From Lamellibrachia satsuma (taxonomy: Eukaryota > Annelida > Polychaeta > Sabellida > Siboglinidae): DNA of 64,000 bases. Position numbers and translations under genes: made by a program. The notes below the pieces were generated by a model. It searched no databases and had not been told where the DNA came from. It saw nothing but the letters and a program-made list of their open reading frames with translations. Each line of letters opens with the position of its first letter. The stretch's first letter is position 1. The DNA is taken from assembly GCA_033239005.1 (NCBI GenBank), contig BSQZ01000001.1, forward strand, positions 33,650,688-33,714,687. Reading direction: 5' to 3'. This document shows, in pieces, positions 53,731 through 64,000 of the stretch.

Positions 53731-54512
53731 GAAAAAAATCATGATTTTATAAAAAAAATCACATTTTTTATTTAAATCGGATTTATTTTATTTTTTTGAA
53801 ATCTGGTATATAGATATTTATATAGATGTTTAAATTTGTAAACTCTTTCAAACATGTTATATTCAAATCGATTTGGGTTCTTGTCTTAACAGAGGGTACA
53901 TGATTTTTGCTTATATAAAGACATTAGACAATGTCCACAAGGCCTCACCCCCTGTAATTGCATAATCTGTCTTGGAAAGGAAAGCATGCTGTGTGTCTGT
54001 GGCTGTAGCAGTGATAATTATTGTTTGCCTGTAGGATGGATTAGCACCTATCCAGGGCTCTGTGTACTCTAAGGGTCTCTAACCAGAATACAAACTGGTA
54101 CAGTATTAAACAAATGAGTCAACATACTGAATTTGTAACAACTAGCACAAGCTAAGTGGACTTAACTCAGGGCTTCTGTGTTGGAAAGATACTTCCTCTG
54201 GAAGACAAGTTTGTGTGGCTTCACTGCATCCAGAAAGGGAATAGCTGAAACATGCACAATGTCATAAAATATTTGACTATCAGGCTATCTGGTGACAATA
54301 CAGCTACACAAGTGTGTGCACTTTGTGTTTTTTATTAGAAACATACAAAACGTTGTTGATCTCGATGCTTGTAAACAATTATTTGTGTTAAATTCATATA
54401 AATCAGCGATTAAAAAAACCGGAAGTAAAAAAAATCATAAATCAATGATTTTTTTTGAGCGATTTAAATCATGATTTAAATCAAATGATTTAAATCAAAC
54501 AACCCTGCTCTT
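53730..54512. mobile_element. Probable non-autonomous DNA element with ATTTAAATC palindromic ends
   Basis: It splits the 40-bp array. The right end reads GATTTAAATCATGATTTAAA then TCAAACAACCCTG; the reverse complement CAGGGTTGTTTGATTTAAAT has a hAT-like start. The left end has ATCATGATTTTAT and ATTTAAATCGG. Similar words occur at 61448-61470 and 62030-62050. Confidence 0.5.
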
Positions 54513-54514
54513 GC

Positions 54515-54830
54515 CTCCACGGTGAATGGTGTTGGTGATCTCTGTACCTCTTGTCACCATGGTGAATGGTGTCAGTGATCTCTGTACCTCTTGTCACCAT
54601 GGTGAATGGTGTCAGTGATCTCTGTACCTCTTGCCTCCATGGTGAATGGTGTCAGTGATCGCTGTACCTCTTGACACCATGGTGAATGGTGTCAGTGATC
54701 GCTGTACCTCTTGTCACCATGGTGAATGGTGTCAGTGATCACTGTACCTCTTGTCACCATGGTGAATGGTGTCAGTGATCGCTGTACCTCTTGTCACCAT
54801 GGTGAATGGTGTCAGTGATCCCTCTGCTAT
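54515..54830. repeat. 40-bp minisatellite, about 8 copies, TBCK-AIMP1 intergenic
   Basis: The unit is TGTACCTCTTGTCACCATGG plus TGAATGGTGTCAGTGATCGC. Confidence 0.95.
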
Positions 54831-54934
54831 ATATGATCTGTGGAAACAACATTTTCAGTCATTAACGAATTTTGTAACCTCTGAAACTAATAACTAAATA
54901 AGCATGTTGTAAACAATGCTCTCTTGTCTGAGTA

Positions 54935-55420
54935 GGACTGTTGCTGATCCTCATTGAAACTAAGGTCAACATCACCCCACACAATGACATTAATAAACTG
55001 AAGGTCGGCAAAGCGTGTGGTAATGATGGTCTTAGTGCTGAACATTTTAAACATGCCGACCCACGTATAGCTGTTCTACTGTCAATCTTTTATAATAGTG
55101 TGCTTACACATGGCCATCTACCTGGTGACTTGAAAATGGTTATTATACCCTTGGTAAAAAATAACTTGTGATGCTAGCGATGTTAACAACTACAAACTGA
55201 TTGCACTGGTTATAGTAGATCTTTGAAATTATATTGCTTGACCTAATGTAATTTTACCTGGCTATAAGTGACACTCAATTTGGATTCACGAAGTGTCATC
55301 CAGCTGATCATTGTATATACGCATTAAAAAATACTATTTGCTACTATCGAAGCTATAATAGCCCTGTATATACATGGTGTTTAGATGCATCGAAAGCATT
55401 CGTTAATCATTGGACACTTT
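54935..55420 (+). mobile_element. Second LINE family, RT N-terminal part, sense
   Basis: Encodes DINKLKVGKACGNDGLSAEH and FYNSVLTHGHLPGDLKMVII, followed by decayed YK(P)IAL and DASKAF-like blocks with stops. Same family as 39055-39960. Confidence 0.8.
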
Positions 55421-55977
55421 TCATTGGACACTTTTTTCTCTTGGTGATTGACATCTATACTTTCTGACAGTTTTCCACATAGCAGATAATGTTGCTGCTG
55501 GAAATGTTTGAGAATCAGATGCTGCTGGCAAAGCCGCAGCATATCTCGTTTTGAGAACAACATTGTCACCAGATGCTGCTGCGTGCATGCTGATGGTGTC
55601 AGATAAAACATTGACCACCATAGCAAATGAACCCATTGGTACATATTTGATTATAGAATTTGGACCCACTATAGAATGTTGACCCCAACTGAAAAAAGTA
55701 ACTTGAATGTCATAACCATCATTTCTATGAATTTTTTAATATGAAATATAAAATGGCTGCACAAGGCATCCACAGGGTGAAACAAGCAGTCTCAGGCTGC
55801 CAGGAAAATCGAGACCTGATAATATTATAATATTATATTATGTTAAAAACAGACATATTTCAATAATTTGACTGACTTTCGACTTGCATATTCTAACAAT
55901 TCTTAGGAATCTGTTGACTTAAGAAATCAGAACATCCTGTGTGTGTAAATAAGGGGAAAATGTGCATGTTTTTGTAG
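55421..55977. other. Upstream of AIMP1, nothing recognised
   Basis: No coding. Ends at an acceptor-like TTTTTGTAG, suggesting that AIMP1 has a non-coding first exon further upstream. Confidence 0.4.
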
Positions 55978-56009
55978 AGCCAAGTAGACTGACAGACCAT
56001 CAGGGGACC

Positions 56010-56112
56010 ATGGCTTCAGTGGTCCTTCAGCGCATCCAACAACGAGCTACACAGGCGGACCAGGTCCTCAAACAACTCAAGGCTCAACTTTGGACCCTCA
56101 AACAAAATGCCA
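56010..56112 (+). CDS. AIMP1: AIMP1 exon 1 (coding), residues 1-34
   Basis: Encodes [20 protein letters not shown] and following residues, a heptad-repeat start comparable to human AIMP1 (QKGAEADQIIEYLKQQV). ATG sits in ACCATGG. The donor is GTATGT. Probable 5' UTR covers 55978-56009. Confidence 0.85.
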
Positions 56113-59100
56113 GTATGTAAACAGTTATTTTGTAATTTAGTTGTTGTTATTGATAATAAAATTTAAATACGCTTTGTTTATTTTTGTTGTAAGGCCTTTT
56201 ATTGTTTTATTAGTTGGTTGACGCTGACCCAATATTTCAGGGAGTTTTTTGAGAAAAAATAAAACTTTTTCTCCCGGGCATTTTCTCAGATACGATTGTA
56301 TGTGTCACCTTCATAATGTATTCTCAAAACTAAGGATTAAACGAATGTATTGGCATAGGAAAAACAAGGTTATTAATGCAACAAAGAAGGGTAATTTAAT
56401 TTATGGGACACAACACCAGGAATCGTTCACATGCATAAAAAGCTTCTCGTGAGCTACACGTGTTACGCAAGTAGTGATTTTAATGGTCAAACAGGTGCAA
56501 TCACCTGTTCACGTGACTATTCCTGACCTAGATTTGCAAGGTGAATCTTCAGGGCCACTAACTGAGAAAATTGCGGATTGGTGACGTTTACTTCAGGTAG
56601 AGACATTAGCAGCTATGGCGACCAACTACATTGGGACACAAACATGCAAGAGCATTTTAGCAAATTTATATACTTTGAATAAAGCAGTGTGTATTCCCAT
56701 ATACGTACGTTGTTACATATTGATTTGTGACTATGTTGAGCTTATCCTAATAAAACAATTATGAAAAATAAACTTTGTCACGTGTAAACATTTGAGTAAT
56801 TATGGTGATGACTGCGGACTGTAGCGATACATAGTAACCATGTCAGTATTATACATAATGATAAATAATCCAATAGAATGTTGTTGTTCATCATCTAGTC
56901 ATTATGAGGACAGGTCACGTAAAAAATTTTCATCATCTAGTCATCATCATGAGGACGGGTCCCGTAGAAGTTGTTCATCATCTAGTCATCATGAGAACGG
57001 GTCACATAAAAAATTTTCATCATCTAGTCATCACGAGGATGGGTCCCGTAGACGTTGTTCATCATCTAGTCATCATGAGGATGGGTCCTGTAGACGTTGT
57101 TCATCATCTAGTCATCATGAGGATGGGTCCCGTAGACGTTGTTCATCATCTAGTCATCACGAGGATGGGTCCTGTAGACGTTGTTCATCATCTAGTCATC
57201 ACGAGGATGGGTCCCGTAGACGTTGTTCATCATCTAGTCATCATGAGGATGGGTCCCGTAGACGTTGTTCATCATCTGATCGTCATGAGGACGGGTCCCG
57301 TAGACGTTGTTCATCATCTAGGCATCATGAAGACAGGTCCAGTAGAAGCCTTCTCCACTAGTGTCAGTCCTGCATAACTTTTTCAAGTTCAGTAACTGTT
57401 GTCCTGAATTCAGACGCAATTGTTCAGAACATTTATTTTCTTATAAATATGTAAATATTGACTTAAAGGAAAGGTTTCCTTCCCTCCAGTTGTCAGCCAG
57501 TGCCGGGCAGAAGAGGAGAAACTCACAGCTGAAAATACAAACTTACGGAGAGATGTGAATCAACTGAAAGAGAGGCTGATTCAAGCCGAGATTCAAAACG
57601 GAAGTAAGTTAAGTTTTTAACTGTTGACTGTTGTGTAGAAGAAAGGGAAATGGTGGGTATGTTCTCAGTTTATGTAACTTTTCTTATTGATGAATACCAC
57701 AATTACTAATATAGGGAAAATACAAATACTAATATACGGAAAGTACAAATACTAATATAGGAAAGTACAAATACTAATATAGGGAAAGTACAAATGCTAA
57801 TATAGGAAAGTACAAATTAAATCCTTAGCTTTCTTATTTTATAACACTTCCAATTTGTGACTCCACAAATTCCTAGACTAAAATCTGGAGTGTTTTGTTG
57901 TTTTTATTGTTTTCTTTCTCAATACCTTTGAGAAATGTGCCTTGTTACAGAGAGACAGGTGCCATTGCCTACAGCGGTGGCTGCTACGGCAGCTGCGCCA
58001 AAACAGTCGAGCCAGCCAGACAAACCTGCAGCAAAGTCTGCAGATGAAAATAATCAAACAGCCAAAAAGGCAAAAAAAGGTATTTTTTAAATGTTAATAA
58101 CAATTGATTTTTTTAACCACATCTATTGAGATTACTTTCAACATTTCAGCTGCCTTCATCGGGAATTCTGGGAAGGCTAGTTCTTCTTCTGCTCACCAGT
58201 TGCTTGGCAAGCAGACCGTCCCATACATGGTTAAGTCGGTATCCCCCCTCATCTCGATTTGTGATTGGAGTTGTCTTTCTCATCCATATGGCCTCTTTAA
58301 TCCATCTCATGTTTCTGTTGCTTTCTCTGTTTATCACCTTTGCTTCCTCCCAGTCAAATTACACCAGAGAGAAGGCACTAGGTAGATATGGGTACCTGAG
58401 TTGGACCATAAATGAAAGAACAGCAAAGTCAGAAGGGAAAGACCAAGGAAAGGAAGGATAAGAATGCAGAGAAATCCAAAAGTATTGTCTCTCTCCCAAA
58501 ACAGAACCTGTACAGCATATATTAAAACATCTTGAGATCACTACAGCTGTGAGACCACATAAACATCAGGAGAATACCAGTGCATCCAAAGGACAACAAA
58601 GTTGAAGACAGTAGAAAGACAGACTGTGTCTACAAGATCCCGTGTAAGAGCTGTAGTTGAGTGCAAGTAATCTCAATAATTGTGTATACAAGATCCCGTG
58701 TAAGAGCTGTAGTTGAGAGCAACAGATCCCATATAAGAGCTGTAGTTGAGAGCAAGAGATGTAGTTGAGAGCAAGAGGTCCCATGTAAGAGATGTAGTTG
58801 AGAGCAAGAGGTCCCATGTAAGAGATGTAGTTGAGAGCAAGAGGTCCCATGTAAGAGATGTAGTTGAGAGCAAGAGGTCCCATGTAAGAGATGTAGTTGA
58901 GAGCAAGAGGTCCCATGTAAGAGATGTAGTTAAGAGCAAGAGATCCCGTGTAAGAGCTGCAGTTGAGAGCAAGAGATCCCATGTAAGAGATGTAGTTGAA
59001 AGCAAGAGATCCCGTGTAAGAGCTGCAATTGAGAGCAAGAGATCCCATGTAAGAGATGTAGTTGAAAGCAAGAGATCCCGTGTAAGAGCTGCAGTTGAGA

Positions 59101-62100
59101 GCAAGAGATCCCGTGTAAGAGCTGCAGTTGAGAGCAAGAGATCCCGTGTAAAAGATGTAGTTGAGAGCAAGAAGTCCCATGTAAGAGCTGCAGTTGAGAG
59201 CAAGAGATCCCATGTAAGAGCTGCAGTTGAGAGCAAGAGATCCCGTGTAAGAGCTGCAGTTGAGAGCAAGAGATCCCGTGTAAAAGATGTAGTTGAGAGC
59301 AAGAGATCCCATGTAAGAGCTGCAGTTGAGAGCAAGAGGTCCCATGTAAGAGATGTAGTTGAATGCAAGAGATCCCGTGGAACAGCTGTAGTTGAGTAAT
59401 CTCAATAATTGTCGTTACAAGAAAATCGTTATTAAAATATTTTTACCAACTTGATGAACATCAATGTTTCTCTGTTTAAGTAACACACAGAGCACGTAAA
59501 ATATAATGCATGATGGGTGTACCTGAAAGTACATGATGGGTGTACCTGAAAGTACATGACTAACGACAGCAAAATTATGATGTAATTCAAATCCATGTTG
59601 CTACAGTTCACTCAACTGTATAAATGAGAACCTGGTTATAGTCATTGGTGGATATGTAAACGAATAGTCTTTGCACAGTAATTTCAGCATGGCTGAATGC
59701 TTCCCAGAGAAGCCAAGTTGGCATTGGAATGTACAGGGGGTGAAGTGTAAAGTGTTTTGAGCAGTCCCAAGGACTGGATACCGCGCAATATAAGAACATA
59801 CCTTTACCTCATCAACTGTATCCGGGCTATGTAAAATGCCTCATGTGTTTGCTCAATGAGTTGTAGTTACCTACATTTTGTTTACACAGAAATCAGAGCT
59901 TTGTACTTACCTATTTCAGAGGCCAAGCCCAAGAAGGAGCCCCAGAAGCCGGCTGTTGAGGGTGTAATAGACGTGTCGCGACTCGACATGCGAGTTGGGT
60001 GCATCATCAATGCGAAGAAGCACCCTGATGCCGACAGTCTCTACGTCGAAGACGTGGACCTGGGAGAGGGAAAGATCCGCACTGTTATCAGTGGGCTTGT
60101 GAAGCATGTCCCACTGGATGGGGTGAGGCTGGGACTTAGTGTACAATGATCAGAGCAAATTTTACTTATTCTTGAATAGCCTAATGGTGTCCTAACGTGT
60201 TATTTGAAAGAGGAAATACTGAAGAACCCTGCTGGAAACATGACATGCACCCCTGTTTAAGAGGCCATGTTTATAATAAAAACATTCCAATAATCCAACA
60301 AATTGGACCCTACCAACCAATCCACCTAGGCAAAAACTAAAACTAGAGGAACTGTTGCCAGTGGAGTCAATGGAAATCTGATTTTTGTAAGATTTCAACT
60401 GGGAATAAAATACCATTTTTATGATAATCCAAGTGGACCCACCCACATCAAAATATTTTTTTATTATTTTTTATATTTACAAAGCCACTAACCCCGGTAT
60501 GCATTATGTGATTGTTGTGCAGATGGTGAACAGGCGTGCTGTCTTCCTGTGTAACCTGAAGCCAGCCAAGATGCGTGGCATTCTGTCCGAGGGCATGATC
60601 ATGTGTGCCAGTACGCCAGACAAGGTCGAGATCATCGCTCCACCAGAGGGCAGTGCCATCGGTGACAGGATCATCGTTGATGGCTATGCAGGTAAACAGA
60701 ACATCTGATGTGATTTAACAACATTTATTTAACATGGTTGTTATCCGAGGCAACAAAGAAGCTATTGGTTTATTGAGAGTCCAACAATTCTTCATCTATG
60801 TATAACCCTCCCTTCTGAGATATTTGTAAATTTGGTCTTTAGACATATTCATACTACTAGCATTTACACAATCTCTTATCTGTAGATAATTTGTTCCATT
60901 CATTTATTGTGCTCTGAGAATTAGTACTTTCTGATATCTAGTCTACACTGTTCCTTAACTAACGTGGCTTTGTGTCCTCTAGTTCTACTATGTTTCTTAA
61001 GTGAGAACAAAATATTTGTATCAATATTTTCTTACCCATTCAATATCTTAAAAACTTGTTGATCTCAATTTGATGTCCTCTTAACCTCCTTGTCTCTAGG
61101 GTTGTTAAACCACATTCTTTTAGTCGCCTTTCAGTGGAAGAGACTTCAATAAAAACAGCAACAAAATGTCATGGTTTCTGTAGTAGCATTGATATAACAA
61201 GTGTATGCTTTTAATGATTTGTGATTTAGAAAACAGGAAATTGCTGCCCTCGATTTCAAGATAGTGAAATAGATCTATCATAACACATAGACGATATTTA
61301 CTGAAAGGATTCTTTCCTGCATACAGTTTCCCCTTAAGGGGTCCTTGCTGCACCCTACCCTACATAACTTTGTTGAGACACAAGTAAAGAACTTTTCTTG
61401 GTGATGTATTCGTCTAAGCTAGACATTAAACAAATAAAAATATGTTTTTTGAGTGATTTAAATCCTGATTTAAAGGTTCCTCCTTAATTCTCTTAATGGT
61501 TCCTCTTTAATTCTCTTAGATTCCTTCTCAATTATCTTAAAGGTTCTTTCGCAATTCTCTTAAAGGTTCCATCCTCAATTCGATTTTTTGGTAGTCTCAT
61601 TTGAAATTCATTTTGTGAAAAATTAAACCTACCTAGTATCCACTGCAACATGCTAGCTCGTTTGTGCAACTTTTATATGTAGTTTTTGTGAAATCACCAG
61701 AAAAACTATTAAATTACTTAATGTTTGGTGAGTGAAAATAGAAAATAGACTTTCACCTGTGGTGACATTTTTTCACTGTCATGTGATCAGCAAGAGGACG
61801 CAAATCATGCCCATGATCGGCATTGACCCTCACAGTGTTTACCATTTTGGATATCCAATATTTTGAGCATTGCCAGTAAACTCTTTCAATGATTTGAAAA
61901 AAATAGGCATATTTTTATCGAATCGACTGTGGATGTTACATAAACTATTAACATGCTATATAATTATTTGGACACCAATGAACCAGATTTGCGATAGGCT
62001 AAATCAGTTGAGAATGGAGTTTTATATCAAATAATTTATATCAAACAACTCTGCTAATGACAACAACTGGGACATGTTTTGAGAGAAATATCTGAGTTCT

Positions 62101-62841
62101 TCACAATATATAGAACATTAAATCATTGGGGGTTTGCCCATAACGGATGGATTTTACCCAGCTATTTACTCAGATGTTTACTGAACTGACCTATATAACA
62201 TGAGATTAATTGTCAATAAAACATTGTCAGTTTCTCAGATAAAATTTACTTGGACTCTCTCAGTTATGGAACCAACTCTATAGAATTCACTAACAAGGAG
62301 TTAGTTTTAGGCTAGTAGAAAACTACAATTTCACCATCACCATCCAGCTAGAGTAGGTGTGTTGTCTTACTCCTTTCAGGGTTTCACCTATGACCCCAAA
62401 AAACTACTATTTTTTTCAAAATTCTCCCCACTTACCAGGTACCTTTCAACAATCGAATTACCCGTTGTACTTATTATGTAGTTGTTCGTATCGCCTTACG
62501 AATGCAAAATGGTTTGCATTGTTTTTTCTTCGATTGTTCAAATTTACGTAATACAAGGGCAAGACTAGACGGGTATTTTTGTTAGTCTTTGTAACTGTGG
62601 GGGTGCAAAACGTTGCGATCATTTCAACCAGTTCAGTGAGTGAAAAATGTATATTGTATATCTGTCCACAGGTACACCCGATCCCCAGCTGAATCCCAAG
62701 AAGAAAATCTGGGAGGCAATTAAGCCCGGGCTGCAGATAAATGGAGCAGGAGAGGCGACGTACAAGGGTGCCGTCTGGAGGGTGGAAGGGAAGGACGAGC
62801 CATGTAAAGCACCCTCTATGACCAACTCACCTATCAGCTAG
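56010..62841 (+). CDS. AIMP1: AIMP1 (p43 / EMAP-II precursor), complete gene, 6 coding exons
   Basis: Coding exons: 56010-56112, 57490-57603, 57951-58079, 59920-60122, 60523-60691, 62672-62841. They join in phase with GT-AG introns to a 295-aa protein (human 312). Residues 1-72 form a leucine-rich heptad coiled coil, which in the family binds arginyl-tRNA synthetase within the multisynthetase complex. Residues 73-130 are an Ala/Lys-rich linker, and 131-295 are the EMAP-II tRNA-binding OB-fold with its C-terminal extension. Recognised blocks include [41 protein letters not shown] and [10 protein letters not shown]. The start is chosen because ACCATGG is a strong context and the first heptads match. 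An acceptor-like TTTTTGTAG ends at 55977, so the 5' UTR is probably split. It lies head-to-head with TBCK. Confidence 0.95.
56113..56880. other. AIMP1 intron 1, unique part
   Basis: No gene or repeat recognised before the 42-bp array. Confidence 0.5.
56886..57347. repeat. 42-bp minisatellite, about 11 copies, AIMP1 intron 1
   Basis: The unit is CATCATCTAGTCATCATGAG, then GATGGGTCCCGTAGACGTTG and TT. A 14-codon period keeps frames open ([14 protein letters not shown]). Not a gene. Confidence 0.96.
57490..57603 (+). CDS. AIMP1: AIMP1 exon 2, coiled-coil exon, residues 35-72
   Basis: Encodes [19 protein letters not shown] and LIQAEIQNG; the last block is identical to human AIMP1. It forms the leucine-zipper-like helix. 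The acceptor is CCCTCCAG and the donor GTAAGT. Confidence 0.93.
57706..57820. repeat. 21-23 bp repeat, about 5 copies, AIMP1 intron 2
   Basis: The unit is ACTAATATAGGGAAAGTACA or close variants. Confidence 0.9.
57951..58079 (+). CDS. AIMP1: AIMP1 exon 3, Ala/Lys-rich linker, residues 73-115
   Basis: Encodes [20 protein letters not shown] and a lysine-rich end (TAKKAKK). Low complexity is normal for the AIMP1 linker, where lysines contribute to tRNA binding. The acceptor is TTGTTACAG and the donor GTATTT. Confidence 0.85.
58620..59397. repeat. 33-bp minisatellite, about 23 copies, AIMP1 intron 3
   Basis: The unit is GAGAGCAAGAGATCCCATGT plus AAGAGCTGCAGTT. An 11-codon period leaves open frames on both strands. 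GT/AT and AGCTGC/GATGTA variants alternate. Not a gene. Confidence 0.97.
59600..59805 (+). mobile_element. SINE-like interspersed repeat with L2-type tail
   Basis: CTCAACTGTATAAATGAGAA resembles a SINE core, and AAGTGTTTTGAGCAGTCCCA followed by CGCAATATAAGAACAT is an L2-like 3' tail. The segment 59685-59790 also occurs antisense at 12717-12815. Confidence 0.65.
59920..60122 (+). CDS. AIMP1: AIMP1 exon 4, EMAP-II OB-fold start, residues 116-183
   Basis: Encodes a KPKKEPQKP linker and then [20 protein letters not shown] and [20 protein letters not shown], followed by [14 protein letters not shown]. It is unmistakably the tRNA-binding OB-fold. The acceptor is TATTTCAG and the donor GTGAGG. Confidence 0.96.
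60123..60522. other. AIMP1 intron 4, nothing recognised
   Basis: AT-rich intron of 400 bp with no repeat or gene. Confidence 0.6.
60523..60691 (+). CDS. AIMP1: AIMP1 exon 5, OB-fold continuation, residues 184-240
   Basis: Encodes [20 protein letters not shown] and [18 protein letters not shown], conserved in EMAP-II and in TyrRS and MetRS C-terminal domains. The acceptor is TTGTGCAG and the donor GTAAAC. Confidence 0.96.
60745..61137 (-). mobile_element. CR1 LINE 3'-end fragment, antisense, AIMP1 intron 5
   Basis: Antisense of GTTGGACTCTCAATAAACCA, of the INEWNK..VNASS region and of FKILNGY. It ends at the RRLKE(Y/C)GL codons near 61130. Confidence 0.85.
61440..62055. mobile_element. Mixed dispersed repeats in AIMP1 intron 5
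   Basis: Contains a TTCTCTTAAAGGTTCCTC repeat (61475-61580, about 4 copies), the block shared with 38930-39040 (61630-61740), the block shared with 1-75 (61975-62040) and ATTTAAATC-type ends. It may be one composite element. Confidence 0.5.
62056..62671. other. AIMP1 intron 5, 3' part, nothing recognised
   Basis: No repeat or gene seen. Confidence 0.5.
62672..62841 (+). CDS. AIMP1: AIMP1 exon 6, C-terminus and stop
   Basis: Encodes [20 protein letters not shown] and the C-terminal MTNSPIS, then TAG at 62839-62841. It matches human [14 protein letters not shown] and MSNSGIK. The acceptor is CTGTCCACAG. A possible polyadenylation signal ATTAAA is at 62914-62919. Confidence 0.95.
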
Positions 62842-62985
62842 CTATGGAACTACTTGTGTCTTCAACGAGTGTCTTGAGAAAATGGCGCATTTAAAAAGTT
62901 GTTGTGTATGAACATTAAAGTGGATCATGTTGTAGAAATGTACACTTGGTGTAGTATATTTGAAAAGAATATCAAACAGAGAACT
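62842..62985 (+). other. AIMP1: AIMP1 3' UTR candidate
   Basis: Follows the TAG stop. ATTAAA at 62914-62919 may serve as the polyadenylation signal. The satellite begins about 65 bases further on. Confidence 0.5.
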
Positions 62986-64000
62986 CTCACAATATCAAAC
63001 ACAGAGGACTATCGCAATATCAAACACAGAGGACTCTTACAATATCAAACACAGAGGACTCGCACAATATCAGAAACAGAGGACTATCGCAATATCAAAC
63101 ACAGAGGACTCGCACAATATCAAACACAGAGGACTCTCACAATATCAAACACAGAGGACTCTCACAATATCAAACACAGAGGACTTGTACAATATAAAAA
63201 ACAGAGGACTATCACAATATCAAATACAGAGGACTCTCACAATATCAAACACAGAGGACTCACAATATCAAACACAGAGGACTCGCACAATATCAAACAC
63301 AGAGGACTCGCACAATATCAAAAACAGAGGACTATCGCAATATCAAACACAGAGGACTCGCACAATATCAAACACAGTGGACTCTCACAATATCAAACAC
63401 AGAGGACTCTCACAATATCAAACACAGAGGACTCTCACAATATCAAACACAGATGACTCTCACAATATCAAACACAGAGGACTCTCACAATATCAAACAC
63501 AGAGGACTCTCACAATATCAAACACAGACGACTCTCACAATATCAAACACAGACGACTCACAATATTAAACACGGAGGACTCTCACAATATCAAACACAG
63601 AGGACTCTCACAATACCAAACAAAGACGACTCTCACAATATCAAACACAGAGGACTCTCACAATATCAAACACAGAGGACTCTCGCAATATCAAACACAG
63701 ACGACTCTCGCAATATCAAACACAGACGACTCTCACAATATCAAACACAGAGGACTCGCAATATCAAACACAGAGGACTCACAATATCAAACACAGAGGC
63801 TCTCACAATATCAAACACAGAGGACTCGCAATATCAAACAGGACTCTCGCAATATCAAACACAGGACTCTCGCAATATCAAACAGAGGCTCTCACAATAT
63901 CAAACACAGAGGACTCTCGCAATATCAAACAGAGGACTCTCGCAATATCAAACACAGGACTCTCGCAATATCAAATACAGAGGCTCTCACAATATCAAAC
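62980..64000. repeat. 25-bp satellite, more than 40 copies, runs off the window end
   Basis: The unit is CAATATCAAACACAGAGGAC plus TCTCA. Units of 20-25 bp occur, and deletions become more common toward 64000. Confidence 0.98.

Noticed and set aside
58566..59405. 279-, 231- and 217-codon frames in the 33-bp array
   Set aside because: Repeat artefacts inside AIMP1 intron 3, open on both strands.

Overview
This is a window of animal nuclear DNA. The genes are split by GT-AG introns, and the rest is filled with minisatellites, simple repeats and decayed transposons. Nothing prokaryotic is supported. I cannot name the species; the sequence suggests a non-model metazoan with a large, satellite-rich genome.

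Two conserved genes can be rebuilt exon by exon. On the minus strand, 25 coding exons (51415 down to 11748) encode a complete TBCK orthologue: an N-terminal pseudokinase, a Rab-GAP TBC domain and a C-terminal rhodanese-like domain. All 25 junctions keep the reading frame and the stop lies in the last exon. The minimal protein is 905 aa. On the plus strand, six coding exons (56010 to 62841) encode a complete 295-aa AIMP1 (multisynthetase complex p43 / EMAP-II precursor). The two genes are head-to-head about 4.6 kb apart, the same arrangement I recall from human chromosome 4. The intergenic segment carries satellite and LINE debris plus an unidentified promoter. A possible third gene is seen only as a GC-rich, cysteine/arginine-rich terminal exon near 680-840.

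The most unusual feature is how the tandem repeats relate to TBCK splice junctions. At several exons the minisatellite next to the exon is made of copies of the junction itself: exon end plus donor at exons 1, 11, 16, 20 and 22, and acceptor plus exon start at exons 12 and 21. In exon 22 a 57-bp (19-codon) unit is repeated 17 times in the TBCK frame. It has no stop and carries a usable 5' splice site in every copy, so the exon can encode 905 to 1209 residues without a frameshift.

Layout: 1-11.7 kb, possible terminal exon, CR1 and Gypsy debris, a hAT element with target-site duplication, and two related 57-bp arrays. 11.7-51.5 kb, TBCK with arrays in most introns; intron 5 holds a near full-length CR1 LINE (40608-45244) and a tRNA-derived SINE, both inserted in one 42-bp satellite; intron 8 holds a foldback element with a 2.2-kb satellite core. 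51.5-56 kb, intergenic. 56-62.9 kb, AIMP1. 62.98 kb to the window end, a 25-bp satellite that runs off the edge.
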